Assembly (NCBI RefSeq): GCF_022763245.1
Contig: NZ_JALEGV010000026.1
Span: forward strand, 1 to 64,000
Direction of reading: 5' to 3'
DNA: 64,000 bases
Source of the DNA: Oricola sp.
GTDB lineage: Bacteria > Pseudomonadota > Alphaproteobacteria > Rhizobiales > Rhizobiaceae
Of this stretch, positions 51,720-60,930 are shown piece by piece. A program made the translations under genes and the position numbers. The notes beneath the pieces were generated by a model, which was not told the origin of the DNA, did not search any database, and saw only the letters and a program-made list of their open reading frames with translations. Position 1 is the stretch's first letter. Every line of letters starts with the position of its first letter.

Positions 51720-52292
51720 TCACATGCCTTCCGGGCCGCGGCTCATCGCCGCCACGCCGGTCCGGCACACCTCGACGAGGCCGAGCGGCGCCATGATGGC
51801 GATGAACTGCTCGATCTTCGACGTCCGTCCGGTCACCTCGAAGATGAAATGCTCGATATTGGCGTCGATCACCGTCGCCTTGAACGCGTCGGCGAGCCGC
51901 AGCGCCTCGACGCGGGCCTCGCCCTTGCCGGCCACCTTGATCATCGCCAGTTCGCGCTCCAGCGGCTTTTCGTGGCCGAGCGCGTGCGCGGTAACTGTCA
52001 GGTCGATGACCCGGTGCACGGGCACGATGCGCTCCAGCTGCGCCTTGATCTGCTCCAGCACATGCGGCGTGCCGCGCGTGACGATCGTGATGCGCGACAG
52101 GTGCTTCTCGTGCTCGGTCTCCGAGACGGTGAGGCTCTCGATATTGTAGCCGCGCCCGGAGAACAGGCCGATCACGCGCGCCAGAACGCCCGGCTCGTTG
52201 TCGACGAGGACCGCGAGCGTGTGGGTTTCCGGACGCTGGGTCTCCTGGGCGATGAAATAGGCCGAGCCGGTCGGCCGAAGCTGTGCGTTCAT
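51720..52292 (-). CDS. ilvH: Acetolactate synthase small (regulatory) subunit
   Basis: This protein has 190 residues. The N-terminal ACT domain (HTLAVLVDNEPGVLARVIGL; FSGRGYNIESLTVSETEHEK; LSRITIVTRGTPHVLEQI) binds valine for feedback control. The C-terminal half has KVAGKGEARVEALRLADAFK and EVTGRTSKIEQFIAIMAPLG. It partners with the large subunit encoded at 53.9-55.7 kb; two unrelated genes separate them. A GGAGAG ribosome site precedes the ATG. Confidence 0.95.
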   Translation of the reverse strand: MNAQLRPTGSAYFIAQETQRPETHTLAVLVDNEPGVLARVIGLFSGRGYNIESLTVSETEHEKHLSRITIVTRGTPHVLEQIKAQLERIVPVHRVIDLTVTAHALGHEKPLERELAMIKVAGKGEARVEALRLADAFKATVIDANIEHFIFEVTGRTSKIEQFIAIMAPLGLVEVCRTGVAAMSRGPEGM

Positions 52293-53206
52293 GGGTGGCT
52301 CTCCTGAGCGATGGGTGTCCTGGTGAATGGTTTGAACCGCGCCACAAGCAGCCCGGCGAAGATGACGCCGAGCGCGAGAAGCGCGTGTGGTCCCGGCCTT
52401 TCGCCGAGGAAGACGACGGCGAGCACCACGCCCGCCACCGGCACAAGCAGGTTGATCTGGCCGAAGAACGCCGCGCCCTGCCGGCGGATGATCGCCGCCA
52501 TGATCAGCGCGCCGACGGCCGAAGGCAGTGTGCCCATCGCCAGCAGCGCCACGGTCACGGTCGGCGACGGTGCGATGGCGAGCGGCTGCTCGAACAGGAA
52601 CGCCGCCGGCAGCAGGATGACCAGCGTCCAGGCGGTGATGTAGGCCATCAGCGCCATGGGCGGCCGGCCGACAAGCGGCTTCATCGACAAGGCGTTGATG
52701 GCATAGGCGAAGGCCGCGCCGAGCATCGCCAATTGGCGGAAAAGGTCCTGCCCGAACCCGGCCTGCAATTGCGGCCAGAACAGGATCGCGAGCCCGACAA
52801 GCCCGAGCGCGACGCCGAGGAATTTCGGCAGCGTCATCCGCTCGTCACGGGTGACGAAATGCGCGAGCACCAGCACGGTCAGCGGCATGAACCCCATCAG
52901 GATCGCCGCCAGCCCGCTGTCGATCACCTCGACGCCCCAGTTGATCAGCGTGAACGGCGCCACCGTGCCGGCCAGCGCGCACACGATCATGAAGACATGG
53001 TCGCGCGCCGTCGGCCGAAACCAGCGCCGCGCCGCGATGGCGAAAGCGAACAGCATCACCGCGGAGATCACCTGGCGGATCAGCGTGATGGTGATCGGCG
53101 TCACCTCCGCCACGGCCACCTTCGACAACAGGAAGGCGCTGCCCCACAGGAGCGCCAGCGTGGTCAGGAGCGTGTAGTCGAGAAGGCCGGGACGGTCACC
53201 GCTCAT
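52289..53206 (-). CDS. EamA-family (DMT) transporter
   Basis: This 305-residue protein has ten predicted membrane helices in two repeated EamA halves (LLTTLALLWGSAFLLSKVAV; ... GAAFAYAINALSMKPLVGRP). Substrate unknown; relatives export amino acids or metabolites. It overlaps the ilvH start and the GST stop by 4 bp each, so it lies inside the ilv transcription unit. Export of excess amino acids would fit that place but is only inference. Confidence 0.88.
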   Translation of the reverse strand: MSGDRPGLLDYTLLTTLALLWGSAFLLSKVAVAEVTPITITLIRQVISAVMLFAFAIAARRWFRPTARDHVFMIVCALAGTVAPFTLINWGVEVIDSGLAAILMGFMPLTVLVLAHFVTRDERMTLPKFLGVALGLVGLAILFWPQLQAGFGQDLFRQLAMLGAAFAYAINALSMKPLVGRPPMALMAYITAWTLVILLPAAFLFEQPLAIAPSPTVTVALLAMGTLPSAVGALIMAAIIRRQGAAFFGQINLLVPVAGVVLAVVFLGERPGPHALLALGVIFAGLLVARFKPFTRTPIAQESHP

Positions 53207-53889
53207 GGTGCCTCCGCGGCGCGATAGTCCTCGACGACGGTCTCGCCGACGCCGATTTCCTCGATCACCCACGGCTCCCGCAATCCGGCGTCCACCCAGT
53301 CCCGATAGGCCGGGTGCGCCATCACCGCGTCCATGTAACTCCGCGCCGTCTCCGGCACGTCGATCTGGTAGGCGAAGAGACGGCCGGCGAGCGGCGCATA
53401 CATCGCGTCCGCCGCCGAAAAGGTGCCGTAGAGATACGGGCCGTCCGCCCCGAACCGGCTGCGCGCCTCTTCCCATACGGCACACAGCCGGGCGACGTCC
53501 GCCGCGCAGTCTTCACCGCGGTCCCGCGGCGCGTAGCGCGCGACGAAGCTCATCGGGCACGCCGACCGCAGTCCCGCGAAACCGGCATGCATCTCCGCGG
53601 CGATCGAGCGCGCATGCGCCCGCGCCGCCGGGTCCGCCGGCCAGATCGCGAGATCGGGACGGGTCTCGGCGAGATGCTCGATGATCGCCAGGCTCTCCCA
53701 AAGCGTCACGTCGCCGTCGATCAGCACCGGCACCTTGCCGGCACGGCTGTAGCGCGCGATCAGGCCCTGCGATTCAGGCCGGTAGAGCGGGATCACCGTC
53801 TCCTCGAAGGGGATCCCGAAGGCTTTCAACACGAGCCAGGCCCGCATCGACCACGAGGAATAGGCCTTGTTTCCGATCACGATCCGCAT
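53203..53889 (-). CDS. Glutathione S-transferase family protein
   Basis: This 228-residue protein begins MRIVIGNKAYSSWSMRAWLV with a thioredoxin-like GST N-domain. The active-site serine lies probably in SSWS, the cis-Pro in KVPVLIDGDVTLWESLAIIE. A helical C-domain follows. YSSWSMRAW is typical of a bacterial GST subgroup. It detoxifies or isomerises an unknown substrate. Read between ilvB and the EamA gene. Confidence 0.88.
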   Translation of the reverse strand: MRIVIGNKAYSSWSMRAWLVLKAFGIPFEETVIPLYRPESQGLIARYSRAGKVPVLIDGDVTLWESLAIIEHLAETRPDLAIWPADPAARAHARSIAAEMHAGFAGLRSACPMSFVARYAPRDRGEDCAADVARLCAVWEEARSRFGADGPYLYGTFSAADAMYAPLAGRLFAYQIDVPETARSYMDAVMAHPAYRDWVDAGLREPWVIEEIGVGETVVEDYRAAEAP

Positions 53890-53935
53890 TGTCTGTGACC
53901 CCGCTCAGGCGGCGGCGGGACGAACCCGCCACGCC

Positions 53936-55735
53936 TTAGACCAGCGCCTTTCCTTCCGCGCTGATGGCGTTGGCCACCGCTTCGTCGGTCGCCTCGTCCG
54001 GCAGCAGCATCTCGTTATGCGCCTTGCCCGACGGGATCATCGGGAAGCAGTTGGCGAGATTGGCCACGCGGCAGTCGAAGATCACCGGGCTGTCGGCCGC
54101 GATCATCGCGTCGAGCGCGTCGTCCAGCTCGTCCGGCTTCTCGGCGCGAATGCCGACGCAGCCATAGGCCTCGGCGAGCTTGACGAAGTCCGGCAGCGCC
54201 TCGGTGTAGGAGTGCGACAGCCGGTTGCCATGCAGCAATTGCTGCCACTGGCGCACCATGCCCATATACTGGTTGTTCAGGATGAAGATCTTGATCGGCG
54301 CGTTGAACTGCACCGCCGCCGACATCTCCTGGATCGTCATCAGCACCGAGGCGTCGCCGGCGATGTCGACGACCAGCGCGTCCGGATGGGCGACCTGGAC
54401 GCCCAGCGCGGCCGGCAAGCCGTAGCCCATCGTGCCAAGCCCGCCCGACGTCATCCAGTGGTTCGGCTCGTCGAAGCCGAAGAACTGCGCCGCCCACATC
54501 TGGTGCTGGCCGACCTCGGTCGTGATGAACGTCTCGCGCCCGCTCCGCTTGGCCGCCTCCGACAGCCGCTGGATGGCGTATTGCGGCATGATGACGTCCT
54601 TGTTCGGCGTGTAGGCGAGCGAGTTGCGCGCCTTCCACTTGCCGATCTGGACCCACCATTGCGCCAGCGCCGACTTGTCGGCGACGCCGCCCGAAGCCCG
54701 CCAGATGCGCACCATGTCTTCGAGAACGTGCTCGACATCGCCGATGATGCCGATGTCGACATGCACGATCTTGTTGATCGAGGACGGGTCGATGTCGATG
54801 TGGATCTTCTTGGCGTTCGGCGCGAACTTGTCGAGCCGGCCGGTGATGCGGTCGTCGAAGCGCGCGCCTATATTGATCATGACGTCGCAGTCATGCATCG
54901 CCATGTTGGCTTCGTAGGTGCCGTGCATGCCGAGCATGCCGAGCCAGTTCTCGCCGCTCGCCGGATAGGCGCCCAGCCCCATCAGCGTCGAAGTGATCGG
55001 AAAGCCGGTCAGCGACACCAGTTCGCGCAGCAGGCGGCTGGCCTCGGGGCCGGAATTGATCACGCCGCCGCCCGAATAGATGATCGGCCGCTTGGCCGAC
55101 GCCAGCAGCTTGACGGCCGCCTCGATCAGCGCCTCGTCGCCCGACAGCTTCGGCTGGTAGCTGGCCCGCATGTCGGCCGCGTCGGGGCCGTGATACAGGC
55201 CGGTCGCGAACTGGACGTCCTTCGGAATGTCGATGACGACCGGACCGGGACGGCCGGTGGTCGCGACTCGGAACGCCTCGTGCAGGATGCGCGGCAGGTC
55301 GTTGACGTCCTTGACCAGCCAGTTGTGCTTGGTGCAGGGCCGCGTGATGCCGACCGTGTCGCATTCCTGGAAGGCGTCGGAGCCGATCAGCGTCGTCGGA
55401 ACCTGGCCGGTGATGCAGACAAGCGGAATGGAATCCATCAGCGCGTCCTGCAGCGGCGTCACCGCATTGGTCGCGCCGGGGCCCGACGTCACCAGCATGA
55501 CGCCCGGCTTGCCGGTGGAGCGGGCATAGCCTTCGGCCGCGTGGCCGGCGCCCTGCTCGTGGCGCACCAGGATGTGCTCCACGTCTTCCTGCTGGAAGAG
55601 TTCGTCATAAATCGGAAGAACCGCGCCGCCCGGATAACCGAATATGTGCTCGACCCCGTGGTCCTTCAGCGCCTGGAGCACCATTTCGGCGCCCGTCATC
55701 TCGCGTTTCTCGCCCGCACCGGCATTCGCGTTCAT
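53936..55735 (-). CDS. ilvB: Acetolactate synthase large (catalytic) subunit
   Basis: This 599-residue thiamine-diphosphate enzyme joins two pyruvates, or pyruvate with 2-oxobutyrate, in valine/leucine/isoleucine synthesis. Visible: GYPGGAVLPIYDELF, catalytic Glu in RHEQGAGHAAEGYAR, GPGATNAVTPLQDA, VIDIPKDVQ, and the ThDP/Mg motif VVDIAGDASVLMTIQEMSAA with FILNNQYMGMVRQWQ. Expression is controlled by a branched-chain leader peptide and attenuator upstream. It forms the holoenzyme with IlvH. Confidence 0.96.
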   Translation of the reverse strand: MNANAGAGEKREMTGAEMVLQALKDHGVEHIFGYPGGAVLPIYDELFQQEDVEHILVRHEQGAGHAAEGYARSTGKPGVMLVTSGPGATNAVTPLQDALMDSIPLVCITGQVPTTLIGSDAFQECDTVGITRPCTKHNWLVKDVNDLPRILHEAFRVATTGRPGPVVIDIPKDVQFATGLYHGPDAADMRASYQPKLSGDEALIEAAVKLLASAKRPIIYSGGGVINSGPEASRLLRELVSLTGFPITSTLMGLGAYPASGENWLGMLGMHGTYEANMAMHDCDVMINIGARFDDRITGRLDKFAPNAKKIHIDIDPSSINKIVHVDIGIIGDVEHVLEDMVRIWRASGGVADKSALAQWWVQIGKWKARNSLAYTPNKDVIMPQYAIQRLSEAAKRSGRETFITTEVGQHQMWAAQFFGFDEPNHWMTSGGLGTMGYGLPAALGVQVAHPDALVVDIAGDASVLMTIQEMSAAVQFNAPIKIFILNNQYMGMVRQWQQLLHGNRLSHSYTEALPDFVKLAEAYGCVGIRAEKPDELDDALDAMIAADSPVIFDCRVANLANCFPMIPSGKAHNEMLLPDEATDEAVANAISAEGKALV

Positions 55736-55811
55736 GTTTCTGTTCCCGTCTTCGGCGTCTCTGCTGCCGTTCGCTTTCGAGACCTAATGATGTGTTTGAT
55801 TGTTCCGCGCA

Positions 55812-55835
55812 ATAAAAAAGGCCCCCTGAGGAGCC
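55812..55835 (-). terminator. ilvB attenuator terminator
   Basis: On the minus strand AAGGCTCC and GGGGCCTT form an 8-bp stem (one G-U pair) with a TCAG loop, followed by TTTTATT. It lies between the leader peptide and ilvB. Confidence 0.85.
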
Positions 55836-55872
55836 TTGTGTTTTCCGCGCATGGGAGCTTGCCGCCGGGCGA

Positions 55873-55923
55873 TTACATCGCCCTGCCCATGCGCGGTCCT
55901 ACTACGAGAATGATCTTCGTCAT
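55873..55923 (-). CDS. Branched-chain leader peptide of ilvB
   Basis: The 16-residue peptide reads MTKIILVVGPRMGRAM and holds consecutive Ile-Ile-Leu-Val-Val codons. Ribosome stalling at these codons when branched-chain amino acids are scarce would prevent the terminator at 55812-55835 from forming. It lies directly behind a good promoter with almost no 5' untranslated region, as known for several alphaproteobacterial leader peptides. Confidence 0.88.
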   Translation of the reverse strand: MTKIILVVGPRMGRAM

Positions 55924-56058
55924 GGCGCGGACCATATGACCGCCGGCGGGTGCCGTCAAGTATTGCGCCAAAGCAAACGGCTTTTGCTGATCCGTTGTAG
56001 CCATTCCTTAACTCGGCGCGGCGACAATGGGCGTTCCTGGTATGCGGGACAAGGGATC

Positions 56059-58104
56059 ATGCAAGACAGGCCGGCCGACGCTCTTTCCATGTCATCCGAC
56101 ATTCGTTCATCCGACAATCAATCACCCGACAGATCGCAATTCGTCGAGCGCAATCGCACCGAGGGACATGTCGTCTCCTGCGACGGCACGCACGCGGTCA
56201 TCGCCGCACTCGCCGGCAGGGGCGATCCCGCCAGCGAGGATTACTGGGCCGTCGGCCAGTTGATCTCGATCCGCGTCGATAACAACCGCGTCGTCGGCAT
56301 GCTGTTCAAGGTCGACACCAACACCGGGCTCTGGTCCAGCGACGTCTCCAACCTGATCCACATCCACGTGGAACTGGTCGGCGAGATCGTCGAGGACGAG
56401 CACGGCAAGGCGAAATTCACCGGCGGCATTTCCTCCTATCCGCATCTGGGCGCCATCGCCCACCGCATCCGCAAGGTCGATCTGGCCGCGATCTACGAGA
56501 ACGACGACGAGCGCGCGATCCCGATCGGCTTCCTGTCGCAGAACAACGAGATTCCGGCGCTGATCTCCATCGACAGCCTGATCTCGCGTCACTTCGCCGT
56601 CGTCGGCACGACCGGCGTCGGCAAGTCGACCGCCGTGACGCTGCTCCTGCGCAAGATCGTGGGCACGCGCCCCGACGTCCGGATCCTCATCCTCGATCCG
56701 CACAACGAGTTTTCGTCCGCCTTCCCGGACCTCGCCATCACGATCAACGATTCCGATCTCGACCTGCCCTTCTGGATGTTCCGGTTGGAGGAGTTCACCG
56801 AGGTCCTGTTCCGCGGACGGCCGGCGATCCCGGAGGAAGTCGACGCGCTGCGCGACCTCATCCCCCTCGCCAAGATGCAGTTCAAGGGCAGCGGCCAGCC
56901 CCGGCTGCGCAAGTCGCATGACTCCTCGGCCATCACGTCGGACACGCCGGTCCCCTACCGCATCTCCGACCTGACCAGCCTGATCGAGGAACGCATCGGC
57001 ATGCTGGAGGGACGCGCCGAACGGCCCTTCCTCAAGGCCCTGAAGAACCGCATCGACGCCGCCGCGAACGATCCGCGCTACCGCTTCATGTTCGCCAACC
57101 GCACCATCGAGGACAACATCGTCGACGTCGTGTCGTCGATCTTCCGGATCCCCGACAACGGCAAGCCGATCACCGCCTTCCAGATGAGCGGCATGCCGTC
57201 GGAAATCGTCAACTCGGTCGCCTCGGTCCTCTGCCGCCTCGCCTTCGACCTGGCGATCTGGTCGAAATCGCAGATCCAGACGCTGGTCGTCTGCGAGGAG
57301 GCGCACCGCTACATCCCGACCGACAAGACGGCCGGCTTCGCGCCGACCCGCTCGGCCATCGCCCGCATCGCCAAGGAAGGCCGCAAATACGGCGTCTATC
57401 TGGGCATCGTCTCCCAGCGCCCCGGCGAGCTGGACGAGACGATCCTCTCCCAGTGCAACACCTTCTTCTCCATGCGGCTCGGCAACGAGCGCGACCAGGA
57501 GATCATGCGCAAGGCGATCTCCGGTTCGTCGCGCTCCGCCATCAACTTCCTGCCTTCGCTCGCCAACCGCGAGGCGATCGCCTTCGGCCAGGGCGTTTCC
57601 ACGCCGATGCGCATGACCTTCGAGAAGGTCGAGAAGGCCAAGCTTCCGGGCAACCACCTCTATGACGAGCAGGCCGCGGTCCAGACCGGCGACGCGATGA
57701 TCGAGGTGGAAGACGTCATCCACATGATGCGGTTCCCGCGCGGCGAGCATGGCGGCCCGGACGAACATTACGATCGCGGCAACGGCATCAAGCAGCCGCT
57801 CGGCGAACGGCCGGTCGGCGAACAGCGCCCGTCGCTCGAGGGGTCCTTCCATGACGACGAGGGCCTGCTCTCGCCGAACGAGGTATCGGCGAACCCGCTC
57901 CAGGCCGAGCGCGAGGAACTGGCGCGCCTGTTCAGCGACGATGGCGGCCTGCGCTCCGGGCGCGACCGCTTCGCCAGGCCCGAGCACGAGCGCGACCCCG
58001 CGCCGACCTTCCGGCCGGAACCGGCCCGCCCGACGAGCCAGCCGCAATCCTCGCCGTCATCCGGCTCTTCCGGCCGCGATCTCATCAACCGCTTCCGCAA
58101 ATGA
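56059..58104 (+). CDS. HerA/FtsK-like ATPase with DUF87 domain
   Basis: This protein has 681 residues. A HAS-barrel-like N-terminal domain (about 20-165) precedes the P-loop VVGTTGVGKSTAVTLLLRKI, Walker B-like TLVVCEEAHRYIP and arginine-finger region IVSQRPGELDETILSQCNTF. The C-terminus is disordered, Pro/Ser/Arg-rich, ending DLINRFRK. HerA-type hexameric ATPases move DNA in repair and some defence systems. No NurA nuclease or SIR2 gene is next to it, so this is the common chromosomal type of alphaproteobacteria. Start at 56059; 56089 is possible. Confidence 0.85.
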   Translation: MQDRPADALSMSSDIRSSDNQSPDRSQFVERNRTEGHVVSCDGTHAVIAALAGRGDPASEDYWAVGQLISIRVDNNRVVGMLFKVDTNTGLWSSDVSNLIHIHVELVGEIVEDEHGKAKFTGGISSYPHLGAIAHRIRKVDLAAIYENDDERAIPIGFLSQNNEIPALISIDSLISRHFAVVGTTGVGKSTAVTLLLRKIVGTRPDVRILILDPHNEFSSAFPDLAITINDSDLDLPFWMFRLEEFTEVLFRGRPAIPEEVDALRDLIPLAKMQFKGSGQPRLRKSHDSSAITSDTPVPYRISDLTSLIEERIGMLEGRAERPFLKALKNRIDAAANDPRYRFMFANRTIEDNIVDVVSSIFRIPDNGKPITAFQMSGMPSEIVNSVASVLCRLAFDLAIWSKSQIQTLVVCEEAHRYIPTDKTAGFAPTRSAIARIAKEGRKYGVYLGIVSQRPGELDETILSQCNTFFSMRLGNERDQEIMRKAISGSSRSAINFLPSLANREAIAFGQGVSTPMRMTFEKVEKAKLPGNHLYDEQAAVQTGDAMIEVEDVIHMMRFPRGEHGGPDEHYDRGNGIKQPLGERPVGEQRPSLEGSFHDDEGLLSPNEVSANPLQAEREELARLFSDDGGLRSGRDRFARPEHERDPAPTFRPEPARPTSQPQSSPSSGSSGRDLINRFRK

Positions 58105-58178
58105 CGACCGGTCGCGATCCTCGCTGATCGCGGTTCGTTCGGAACAAGAGATGTGCTGGATGGGCGGCGACCGCCCCG

Positions 58179-58964
58179 TCAGGCGCAGACGCGGTTTCGA
58201 CCGCCTCGCTTGGCCGCGTAGAGGTTCTCGTCGGCCCGCTTGTAGAGCGTGCCGCCCGTTTCCTTGCCGTCCCAGACCGCGATGCCGACGCTGATCGTGA
58301 TCTTCAGCCGGACATTGTTGCCGAGGTTGAACACCAGGCTCGACACGGCCAGCCGCAGGCGATTGGCCATCTTCTCCAGTTCCGGCAGCGCCACGTTCGG
58401 CGCGACGATGGCGAATTCCTCGCCACCCATGCGCGCCGTGATGTCGTGGTGGCGCGTATAGTCCCGGATCGTGTCGGCAAGGCCCTTGATCACCTCGTCG
58501 CCGATGTCGTGACCATGCGTGTCGTTGATGGATTTGAACTTGTCGATGTCGAGGATCATGATCCCGAGCGGCCGCTCGATGCGCGAGAACTCCTCCATGT
58601 ACTGCGCCAGCGCGTCGTCGAAATAGCGTCGGTTCTGCAGCCCGGTCATCGGGTCGGTCAGGGCCGCCCGCTGGAAGGTCTGGCTCTTCATCTCCATGGA
58701 CTCGGCCTTTTCGCGCCACTGTCCGTGTTCATGCGCCTGCCTGCGGATCATCGGGTAGAAGACGACGATGCCGACCATGAGGGCCGAGATCAGCAGCCCC
58801 AATTGCAGCTGCAGCGCGGCGATGCCGCTGGCGACGGGCTCCGGAACGGACTGTCCGTCGAAGGCCCCGGACACAACGGAATTGGCCCAATAGGCGCAGA
58901 CCGCGGCGCCCACCAGGAGCATCAGAAAGGCGATGAAGAACTTCTCGGTGCGATGAAGCCGCAT
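58179..58964 (-). CDS. Membrane diguanylate cyclase (GGDEF)
   Basis: The protein has 261 residues. Two N-terminal membrane helices (about 10-31 and 51-72) and a short coiled coil precede a GGDEF domain at about 95-258. The active site is GGEEF with DIDKFKSINDTHGHDIGDEV. An RHHD inhibitory site stands five residues before GGEEF, so the enzyme should make cyclic di-GMP and be inhibited by it. The region between the helices is too short for a large sensor domain. Confidence 0.92.
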   Translation of the reverse strand: MRLHRTEKFFIAFLMLLVGAAVCAYWANSVVSGAFDGQSVPEPVASGIAALQLQLGLLISALMVGIVVFYPMIRRQAHEHGQWREKAESMEMKSQTFQRAALTDPMTGLQNRRYFDDALAQYMEEFSRIERPLGIMILDIDKFKSINDTHGHDIGDEVIKGLADTIRDYTRHHDITARMGGEEFAIVAPNVALPELEKMANRLRLAVSSLVFNLGNNVRLKITISVGIAVWDGKETGGTLYKRADENLYAAKRGGRNRVCA

Positions 58965-59079
58965 GGCAGACAAACCGGTTACGGATTCGCGCACACTAGG
59001 TCAGGCGAGTTGCACGCTCGTTAAACGGATGGGTTTAGGATTGCTTAGCGGCGTCGCTGCGATTTTAGCGGACGCGACG

Positions 59080-59976
59080 TCACGGGCGTTCGACGCGCCG
59101 CCAGCCCTCGCCGAGCTGGTTGCGGAACCAGGTCATCTGGCGCTTGGCATATTGCCGCGTGGCGGTCTTGGCGCGCGCCACCGCCTCGTCCATCGCGCAT
59201 CGCCCGGCCAGCGCGTCGGCGAATTCGCGCACGCCGATCGCCTTCATCGCCGGCAGCGACGGGTCGAGATCGAGCGCGAGCAGCGCCCTCGCCTCGTCCA
59301 GCGCCCCCGCCTCGACCATCATGTCGAACCGCGTCTCGATATTGGCGTAGAGCGTGTCGCGTTCCGGCAGCACCAGATACCGCTCCGCGTCGTCCGCCTC
59401 GATCAGCGGCGTGCCCGTTTCCGCCTGCCAGTCCAGGATCGAGCGGCCCGACACCTCGTGAACCTCCAGCGCCCGAACGATCCGCTGCCCGTCGCCCGGC
59501 CGAAGCGTCGCCGCCGCGCGCGGATCACGCGCCGCCAGCACCCGATGCAGCGCCGCCGCCCCCTCTTCCGCCAGCCGCGCCCGCATGCCCGTCCGCACCG
59601 CGTCGGGAATGGCCGGCATCGGCGACAGCCCCTGCGTCAGCGCGCGGAAATAGAGCCCCGTCCCGCCGACGAACACCAGCGGCCGGCCGGCGATCGCGTC
59701 GTCCGCCAGCACGCTCTCGACATCGTCGAGCCAGCGCCCCGTCGAATAGCTTTCGCCCGGCGGCACATGGCCGTAAAGCCTGTGGGCGGCCAGCGCCTCG
59801 TCTTCCGGCGAGGGTCGCGCCGTCAGCACCCGCAGCACGTCATAGACCTGCATGGAATCGGCGTTGACGATGACGCCGTCCATCGACCCGGCGATTTTCA
59901 TCGCCAGCGCCGACTTGCCGCTTGCCGTCGGTCCCGCTATCAACACCGCGCGCCGGGACGCCTGCCTGCCTGCCAC
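59080..59976 (-). CDS. miaA: tRNA dimethylallyltransferase
   Basis: This 298-residue enzyme adds a dimethylallyl group to A37 of tRNAs reading UNN codons. Motifs: VLIAGPTASGKSALAMKIAG (P-loop), GVIVNADSMQVYDVL, HRLYGHVPPGESYSTGRW, VFVGGTGLYFRALTQGL and the C-terminal TATRQYAKRQMTWFRNQL. It starts with GTG. It is divergent from serB, with 51 bp between the starts. Confidence 0.95.
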   Translation of the reverse strand: MAGRQASRRAVLIAGPTASGKSALAMKIAGSMDGVIVNADSMQVYDVLRVLTARPSPEDEALAAHRLYGHVPPGESYSTGRWLDDVESVLADDAIAGRPLVFVGGTGLYFRALTQGLSPMPAIPDAVRTGMRARLAEEGAAALHRVLAARDPRAAATLRPGDGQRIVRALEVHEVSGRSILDWQAETGTPLIEADDAERYLVLPERDTLYANIETRFDMMVEAGALDEARALLALDLDPSLPAMKAIGVREFADALAGRCAMDEAVARAKTATRQYAKRQMTWFRNQLGEGWRRVERP

Positions 59977-60027
59977 TTCCTGTCACTCCATCGCGGTTCC
60001 GCGCTCTGCGTCCATGAGAGCCATCCC

Positions 60028-60930
60028 ATGAACACCATCATCACCCTGATTGCCAATCCCGAAGCCGGCACGCTCGACGCCGATCTTCTCCGTTCGGTCG
60101 AGGCGCCGCTCGCCGGCACGCATGTCGACTGGCTGAGCGAAGGCGAAGCCGCCGACGTCGTGATCGCCGAGCCGCTGTCCGCCGACGACCGCGCGACGCT
60201 CGCCGACGATCTGACGTCGCGTCTCGCCGGCCTGCCGATCGATTTCGCGATCCAGACGCTGCGCCCGGAAGAGCGCCGGAAGAAGATCCTGATCGCCGAC
60301 ATGGATTCCACCATGATCCGCCAGGAATGCGTCGACGAACTGGCCGACGAGGCCGGCATCGGCCCGCATGTCGCCGCCATCACGGCGCGCGCCATGAATG
60401 GCGAGATCGGCTTCGAGGGCGCGCTGCGCGAACGCGTGGCGCTGCTGCGCGACCTGCCGGTCGACGTCATCGAACGCGTCATCGCCACCCGCATCCAGCT
60501 CATGCCCGGCGGACGCGAACTGGTCGCCACCATGAGGGCGCACGGCGCCTGGTGCGCGCTGGTCTCCGGCGGCTTCGTCGATTTCACCAGCCGCATCGCC
60601 GCGATGATCGGCTTCCAGGAGCAGCGCGCCAACCGGCTTCTCCAGGCCGACGGCAAGCTGACCGGCGAGGTCGCCGAGCCGATCCTCGGCCGCCAGGCCA
60701 AGGCCGACGCGCTGATGGAAATCGCCGCCCGCCTCGACCTCACCCCCGCCGACGCCATCGCGGTCGGCGACGGCGCCAACGACCTGACCATGCTCGACCT
60801 CGCCGGCACCGGCGTCGCGCTGCACGCCAAGCCGAAGGTCGCCGAACAGGCCGACATCCGCATCGACCGCAACGACCTCACGGCCCTGCTCTACATCCAG
60901 GGCTATCGCCGCGACGAGTTCGTCCGATGA
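60028..60930 (+). CDS. serB: Phosphoserine phosphatase
   Basis: This protein has 300 residues. An N-terminal ACT-like region (1-80) precedes the HAD domain with catalytic DMDSTMI (IADMDSTMIRQECVDELADE), SGGF motif II (ALVSGGFVDFTSRI), the conserved Lys in GRQAKADALME and VGDGANDLTMLDLAG (motif IV). It makes L-serine from phosphoserine. The stop overlaps the following GNAT gene start. Confidence 0.95.
   Translation: MNTIITLIANPEAGTLDADLLRSVEAPLAGTHVDWLSEGEAADVVIAEPLSADDRATLADDLTSRLAGLPIDFAIQTLRPEERRKKILIADMDSTMIRQECVDELADEAGIGPHVAAITARAMNGEIGFEGALRERVALLRDLPVDVIERVIATRIQLMPGGRELVATMRAHGAWCALVSGGFVDFTSRIAAMIGFQEQRANRLLQADGKLTGEVAEPILGRQAKADALMEIAARLDLTPADAIAVGDGANDLTMLDLAGTGVALHAKPKVAEQADIRIDRNDLTALLYIQGYRRDEFVR

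Larger units (their letters stand above)
55736..56058 (-). promoter_or_regulatory. ilvB leader: promoter, leader peptide, attenuator
   Basis: Reading leftward: -35 TTGACG (55954-55959), a 17-bp spacer and -10 TATGGT (55931-55936), then the leader peptide gene, a long hairpin and a terminator. The hairpin has an 11-bp stem, CCGCGCATGGG with CCCATGCGCGG, and an inner GGGCGAT/ATCGCCC stem. Transcription probably starts within a base or so of the leader ATG at 55923, i.e. a leaderless leader peptide. The other half of this 323-bp gap serves the divergent ATPase gene. Confidence 0.85.

Noticed and set aside
53867-55939. Plus-strand open frame of 690 codons
   Set aside because: It lies opposite ilvB, which has clear family motifs; the antisense product is His/Arg/Asp-rich noise.
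56122-58047. Minus-strand open frame of 641 codons
   Set aside because: It is antisense to the HerA-like ATPase and carries no recognisable domain.
56059-58104. HerA-type ATPase as part of a defence system
   Set aside because: No NurA, SIR2 or nuclease partner is adjacent, and the setting is housekeeping; a defence role is not supported.
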